DNA of 64,000 nt from the NCBI RefSeq assembly GCF_000003815.2, contig NC_049982.1:28946548-29010547 (forward strand), read 5' to 3'. The translations under genes and the position numbers were made by a program. Shown piece after piece: positions 58,733 to 64,000 of the stretch (position 1 is the first letter of the stretch; each line of letters starts with the position of its first letter). This DNA comes from Branchiostoma floridae (Eukaryota; Chordata; Leptocardii; Amphioxiformes; Branchiostomatidae). Under the pieces are notes generated by a model. It saw only the letters and a program-made list of their open reading frames with translations, was not told where the DNA came from and did no database searches.

Positions 58733-60159
58733 CAGGTGACGCGCCTCTGCAGTTTTTCCGCGGTCGAAGCTCGCCTGCGAGCACATGTGGCCGCTGTGGG
58801 AAAATCCAGAACTGACGTGTATACATCGGCAGTTTTCTCTTACGTGTTTTGGGAATTTTCAAAAAGTTTTTTTTTCTAGTTTGGCTCTCCATTCTGTACT
58901 GTTTTCTTTATGTCCGACGGCCAAAACACGTTAAAAGATGCACTGAAGCTCTATTAGGAGTTTAGATACAGCGAGCGCTGCCGTGCTGACGCCACGCAGA
59001 CGACACGCTGCAGCTATTTCCCCTTTGCTGACGCTCGAGTTCTAGTTCCCCTCCGTAGGTAATTTAGCTAGGACACGGGAAAAGCATAATTTGGAGAAAA
59101 TTGTTTATGATGGTGAGAAACGGCCCGTTTGTACAATATGATTTTGGGTTTGAGCACATAATCATACAATTTGTGGAATAGTTAGTGAAGAACCACCGAG
59201 TAGTAAATGTGTGATTTCACCGTCAGAAAGATGATTAATGCCGAAAATATGTCGTACAGTCCTTGAAAGGTTGTCGAAGAGAATAAGACAAGAATTACTG
59301 TGCTAACGCTCGTTGTCCCACCGACACACAAAGACTACGCTTCGGCGGTTTACTCATACCAAGCCAAACTGAAGCGAAGGACGGGACCAATTAGCCCCTA
59401 GCAGCACTTAAGGTCAGACCTACATTACTCGGAAATACTTATACTGTTTTCAGTTCGGTAGGCGTCAGTGCCTATACCTAATCTGGTAGCTCACTGGACT
59501 GCGGTACGTTGGTGGCATTTTACTGCAGCAACTTTGTAGTTTTATGGACCTGTTGGCGGCGAATTTGAGTTTTATTTCATGCCCATTGGTGTCTATAGGC
59601 TCATAACGTTGGTACGTTGGGGGAATTTGCCACTTGCGGTGGGATTTTGAATCTTTCAAAAAAACGTAATTTCAACTGGCGCATGCCGTTCGTTTGCACC
59701 TGGTTCCGGCTAGTTAGATCCATTTGCATTTATCTTCAGTCAAATCTAATTCAGTCTAAAACCAGTCTCTTGAAACTAATTGTCTTTATCTGGTTGCCTC
59801 TCAACGTAAAGCCACAAGACTCGTGCACAATAAACTTCAAATGCGCATGCGTCTCAGTCATCTGAAAACGCGAGGTCATCTTCGCAGTGGTATCACAATA
59901 AAGGAGCTTAGAAACATTCACACCTGTTTTGCCATTTAATGTGCCCTATAGGCATGGTATCATGGCATGCAGAACGTCCTGAAGAGGGGCTTTACTGAAG
60001 TTAGACATTCCAGTCTAAATCTAAATGGGATTGGGAATTTCACGAGCAGCCTTCGTAACCTCTCCTTCTTTAAAACTATGGCCAGGAAAGAAAAGAATCG
60101 AGAAAGAAAGAGTAGGAAGAGTAGGTGCCAAGCTTCTGACTATTTGTCAAGTTGGTCCA
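58733..60159. other. Spacer, no gene seen
   Basis: Short frames without families. TAACGTTGGTACGTTGGGGG-type words near 59605 pair weakly with CGGTACGTTGGTGGCATTTT near 59500. Confidence 0.35.
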
Positions 60160-60164
60160 TGCCT

Positions 60165-60188
60165 TGGGGAGGGGGGGGGGGGGGGGGG
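60165..60188. repeat. Poly-G run
   Basis: More than 20 G with one A. Confidence 0.95.
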
Positions 60189-60224
60189 CTTCAAGGGTCC
60201 TGATTGCCAAGAAAACCTTAAAAC

Positions 60225-60335
60225 TTTAAATTTTTTGGCTAAAATTAGAAAATTTCATAATAGATATTCCTGTCAGAACTCCGTTGCCATGGCAACATGA
60301 AAATTATGAACTTACTTTATTCAATAAAAATGTTT
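60225..60335. repeat. Dispersed repeat with GTTGCCATGGCAAC palindrome
   Basis: GGCTAAAATTAGAAAATTTC...CCTGTCAGAACTCCGTTGCC matches, in inverse orientation, a unit inside the piggyBac-like element at about 50345-50440. Confidence 0.75.
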
Positions 60336-61289
60336 GCTATTAGTACAGGAGCCAGACCCTGAAAAAAATGATTTCGTTGCACCCACTTTACAGAAAAGGT
60401 TTGACCTAATTTTGTGGTAGAGGGGTCTTTGGTCCATCACCCAGCATGATTTTTATGCCCAAATTGTGGTATCACTTTTTTGCTAGCGAAGCATTAAGGT
60501 AGAACACTTAAACTGCATAAGCGAAAAATTCATTTTTCAAAGGGGGAGGGGCAAAAAATTAAACATCAATGATTTTCGATGAAAATTGGTAGGCATATAA
60601 AACTTTTCATTGGAATTACAAAAAAAAAAAAATGTTTCCCAAAATTGTACTTTGGTGTAAAATTATGGCCCTAAAAAGTTCATTTTTTAAGCAATTTTGG
60701 TACTAAAAAACGAGATGTTGACGTTACATAATCAGGCAATTATTTGTGTCACTTATGGGGCCTTGTTTGATACAATATTTGGAATGGCCTAAATATTCAC
60801 ATTATTCTAACCTTAAAATCATCGAATTCCGACTTTTCTATAAAAAGATATGAGCGTTTGAAGAATTACTTACCCTCAAGGCTATTGTCGGAAAAGCGTT
60901 GCTAGGGCCGTTGCTAAGGATGGTCTAGAAGGCTTTCCCACATAAATACGACTCCAGAACTAACTTTTGTGTCGTAATTTGCCGTAGTTATCTCAGTAGA
61001 AGTGTTAGGAAAGTTGTGGTAATGTAAAACATTTAACAGATGCATGAATATTGCGTTTGAATGTCATTTATTTCACAAACAAACAAACAAACAAACAAAC
61101 AAACAAGAATCATCAGCAAAATTGTTGCTAAGCCCGTTGCTAAGTGGGTAGTCATCATGTTTTAAGCAAAATACAGCAGAGAATCAAGATTTCTGACATA
61201 TTCTGCTCATTTCATATTGTGACCCATACATTACTTAAAATATCATCATCTATTGATGATATTGATTGATCAGAAATTTATTTTGGGCT
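60336..61289. other. Spacer with dispersed-repeat remnants
   Basis: GTTGCTAGGGCCGTTGCTAAGG (60900) and GTTGCTAAGCCCGTTGCTAAG (61122) relate to TTAGCAACGGCCTTAGCAAAA near 47561. A (CAAA)n tract is at 61077-61107. No gene. Confidence 0.5.
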
Positions 61290-61475
61290 CTACATGGGGG
61301 ATATAAGGATACTTGAAAAGGAATTACGCTGATTTTTCTCATTTTCATTGTTGCTCTCTAATGCCATTATGCAGGTACATGTGTACCTTACTAAATAACT
61401 GCTTATATCTACTATGTGGAACACAATGAAAAGGTTCTACATGGGGGTTTTCAGGGCACCACAAAGGTGATAACG
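61290..61475. repeat. Dispersed repeat, copy 2
   Basis: ACATGGGGGATATAAGGATACTTG and CACAATGAAAAGGTTC match 47940-48125. Confidence 0.6.
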
Positions 61476-61925
61476 TTGACTACATAGGAAAAATGGATAC
61501 AGAAATATACAACATGTTGAAAATCTATGTAGATACACAAAGTACTACGGTAGTAATACACATAATATGTACATTTGTGTGACAATAGTATTTTTAGAAT
61601 GAATGCACGTACATTGTACTTTTCTATGGGTGTACTGTGTAGTACTGGTGTGCTGCTATTGACAAGCTGCGGTACATACATACAGTACATTCTGTATAGG
61701 TGAACAATCGGTTTCCCAGGGGTAAATAATTTACACTAATTCTTTATTGACAAAGCCATTGCTATGGTGGCCTCTACGATCAATGTTGTGTGTAATCTGA
61801 ACACATTTTCGTCTACCTTTCTTTTCACTTGGAGTTTGACAATTGTCTTTCACAACTTAGTTAGTGATATATGAAATAACATATATGAAACTGGCAAAGA
61901 ACCAAACTAAGTACATCATCATCAT

Positions 61926-64000
61926 TTAAACACTGCTGGCCATGTCCACTAGTTTGTTTGGATTTTGGCAGTCGCACCCCATGCATTTACATGACTCCGT
62001 GCATGCTAGACCATGCACCCTGCATGAGCAATTAGCTCGACTACATGAAGTTGTACAACTGCATGTGTTCAACTCAATCAGACTCTTTGGCGCCGGATCC
62101 TTAGACATCAGGAGTGGAACTAGCACTGTCCCCTTGTCTTCCCAGCCGTGGCCATCTGGTTTGGGCATCTTCTGCATTCCTTTCAGTGACCTCCTCCACA
62201 GGCATGTTTGGTATGCACACCTTTGTAAGTGATGTCGTAGGCTGTTGGAAGTTGGTGGAAGTGCTTCATTCCTTTGTTTCTTCTGGCAGAAGATGAAGTA
62301 CCGCAATTCCTCCGTAGTGCACGGAGCTTTTCCGGATTCATAGAGATCACAGACAAAGTTCTCGCTATTCCTGAAGCACTCTTCTCCCAGCTTTGGTTCT
62401 TGACCAAAGACCGCCAAGTTGGACTGATGCTCAGGATTCTGGCGCAGAACGGACAACGCTTTCTTCTTCCCGATCCCATGAAAGCTCCCAGTTGAGTCAC
62501 AGCCAGTTATTGCATGAAATGCTGGTAGTGCCTGGCATAGTTGAGGTCCCAGCGACTGACTCAAACTGTGTACTGGTATGTACCTTGCCTTATCTTTAAC
62601 CCCTGTCCTGAACCATAGCTCGTCACAACCCAGCTCACTGCAGAATGACGTGCAGAGGACAGCTACATCGGTGTCGGGAGAATTGACAACTATACGTCTG
62701 CACTCTCTTGCAGCGTCTTGAACATGCAGCAGTATCCTTGTGTCGGCCTCCTCATGGTCTGAATAGAGGCACTTGAGATCTTCCGTGTGATTGTTTGTTA
62801 CCATTATAGCTCTTTGGCCATCTTCCAAGCCACCTCCTACGACTATCTTCTGACCAGGTTGAAGATGGCTCATTCCTAGTTCACAGAAACTTTGTGTCAG
62901 ATACGCAGATAGATTCTCCTTGTTCTTGGGATTGGCCACGTATTTCTTCCACTGTTTCGGTGTCGGTGTGGTGTGACCCTGAATCTTGACTTCAAGCGTA
63001 CTTTGCTGATCTCTTCGCTGTCTTTCTCCATCTTTGATGCTCGTCTTGTTGTATTGGTCGAACACCACGTCCACTCTTTGGCATTGCTGTCCGAGGTTCG
63101 ACGTCAGCATCCTGTAATGTAGCGTAGCCAGATCACCAAATAAAGCTGCACCTCCTGTCCCTACCGCCTGAATCGTGGCCATTCCATCAGAGATGTATGC
63201 AGTAGATATGTCATTTGTAACAGGTAAGCGTGCATGTACTTGAACTTCTTTCTCCAACTCTGACAGCAGCACACTTTTGCACGTCTTCCTCATCGTACCG
63301 TCGGGATGCACCAAGGAGAGAGGGACCGCGCACAGTTCGTAGGTTAGGACTTCTTTCAGGTCAATCTGACGAGACCTGGCTGCGATTACAAGACGACCGA
63401 ACAAATCGCGATCAGCACTGATTGTAACTACCTTCTCATTGGTAGTCATTCTCCTTTTTTGTGAAAGGGAGTGGAAGGTCTTGATCTTGAGGTGAGGTAA
63501 CGGCTCCCAAAAGCCTTTCTCGTTTGAATCGAGTCGTTGCCTCACAAACGTGGAGCATTGTTGTAGACCTATCTCATACGCACTGATCAGTCGTACGGCT
63601 GCGTCTTCAGGCATCACGACGCCAGTCGCGAAGTTTATCAGTGGGTGAATGTCTTGACTGACATCGACACAAAACGGATTTGTCATCAGTCCCACTTCGA
63701 ACATCGCCCGCATCTTTCGCACGTCGTCCTCATCTCTCTTTACCCTTCCGTCCCTGGCTTCTTTATGCGTGGCAATCAGGTCAGAATCGGCAATGCCGCA
63801 CATTTCTTTGAGCGCCGTCACCACTGCCACCCTTTCGTGTACCGTTGCAAACCATCGCTCAAGGGCGCCAGGCCTTTGGCTGATACCCACGATGCCCCCG
63901 CTGGTCTTGGAGTCTAGATTAATAGATTGTTCGAGGGCCATGTCCGTCCATACCTTTGCGAAGGGTTGGTTAGACCGGGAAATGGCATGGTCGCCGGCCA
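61926..64000 (-). CDS. FEN1/XPG-like nuclease plus CXC domain ORF (5' end outside window)
   Basis: The frame is open from the right edge to the stop TAA at 61926-61928. The first ATG is at 63941, but codons upstream (HAISRSNQPFAKVWTD) read as the same conserved protein, so the window holds only part. Numbering from that ATG gives 671 aa. Acidic motifs lie in FEN1/XPG order: ISD252GMATIQAV, VDVVFD295QYNKTSIKDGER (compare FEN1 VFDGKPPxLKxxE), HEEAD400TRIL, SPD423TD425VAVL, and ITGCD482STGSFHGIGKKKAL, which mirrors the helix-hairpin-helix GCDYTPGIPGIG of FEN1. The C terminus (627-658) is a cysteine-rich Tesmin/TSO1-type CXC half (TCSCTTSC...CKCMGCDC). Similar long ORFs occur in many copies in some invertebrate genomes, which suggests a mobile or domesticated origin. 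The intact frame suggests recent activity or selection. Confidence 0.88.
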   Translation of the reverse strand, partial: AGDHAISRSNQPFAKVWTDMALEQSINLDSKTSGGIVGISQRPGALERWFATVHERVAVVTALKEMCGIADSDLIATHKEARDGRVKRDEDDVRKMRAMFEVGLMTNPFCVDVSQDIHPLINFATGVVMPEDAAVRLISAYEIGLQQCSTFVRQRLDSNEKGFWEPLPHLKIKTFHSLSQKRRMTTNEKVVTISADRDLFGRLVIAARSRQIDLKEVLTYELCAVPLSLVHPDGTMRKTCKSVLLSELEKEVQVHARLPVTNDISTAYISDGMATIQAVGTGGAALFGDLATLHYRMLTSNLGQQCQRVDVVFDQYNKTSIKDGERQRRDQQSTLEVKIQGHTTPTPKQWKKYVANPKNKENLSAYLTQSFCELGMSHLQPGQKIVVGGGLEDGQRAIMVTNNHTEDLKCLYSDHEEADTRILLHVQDAARECRRIVVNSPDTDVAVLCTSFCSELGCDELWFRTGVKDKARYIPVHSLSQSLGPQLCQALPAFHAITGCDSTGSFHGIGKKKALSVLRQNPEHQSNLAVFGQEPKLGEECFRNSENFVCDLYESGKAPCTTEELRYFIFCQKKQRNEALPPTSNSLRHHLQRCAYQTCLWRRSLKGMQKMPKPDGHGWEDKGTVLVPLLMSKDPAPKSLIELNTCSCTTSCSRANCSCRVHGLACTESCKCMGCDCQNPNKLVDMASSV

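Noticed and set aside
59967-60300. ORFs of 78-91 codons with poly-Gly
   Set aside because: Gly run is the poly-G tract; no domain.

Overview
This looks like nuclear DNA of an invertebrate deuterostome, most likely a lancelet (Branchiostoma). That is an inference from the gene set and repeats, not from a search. Genes carry many introns with GT..AG borders. The proteins read like vertebrate orthologues (ZDHHC16, PTPMT1), next to a DZIP3-type HEPN gene and a multi-copy-type nuclease ORF. The non-coding DNA is packed with short inverted-repeat transposons, tRNA-derived SINEs and minisatellites. Two runs of N (27295-27394 and 47655-47906) show a draft assembly.

Layout. Positions 1-13222 hold no host protein gene that I can support: a tRNA-Lys(CTT) on the minus strand, two copies of a CGTACG-rich MITE, octamer-rich repeats, a deleted mariner, a 1.5-kb satellite of 27-bp units, and a 0.6-kb foldback element. 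Positions 13223-26668 (minus) carry a complete ten-exon ZDHHC16-type palmitoyltransferase (364 aa), whose introns hold hAT-like and TTAA-flanked MITEs, SINEs, a 62-bp-arm hairpin and a CCAAT-bearing minisatellite in three separate introns. After 5.7 kb of repeat-rich spacer, PTPMT1 (183 aa, four exons) lies at 32372-35067 (plus), divergent from ZDHHC16. Tail-to-tail with it, at 36158-38862 (minus), is a 253-aa DZIP3-like HEPN protein whose last 3' splice site and exon head are amplified in tandem.

Positions 42612-43916 (minus) hold an intronless 434-aa JmjC oxygenase with signal peptide, EF hand and C-terminal RDEL, so probably an ER-lumen enzyme. Positions 46975-55063 (plus) hold a complete eight-exon, 499-aa group II PLP decarboxylase of the HKG type; its introns contain a piggyBac-like TTAA element and a Penelope-like foldback. 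The right end (61926-64000, minus) is one long ORF that runs off the window. Its acidic motifs fit a FEN1/XPG-type 5' nuclease fused to a cysteine-rich CXC domain; it is likely mobile-element derived or domesticated.

The genes do not form a pathway: this is ordinary eukaryotic gene neighbourhood order. All multi-exon models below were built by hand from splice signals, phase continuity and protein similarity remembered from the families; no search was run.
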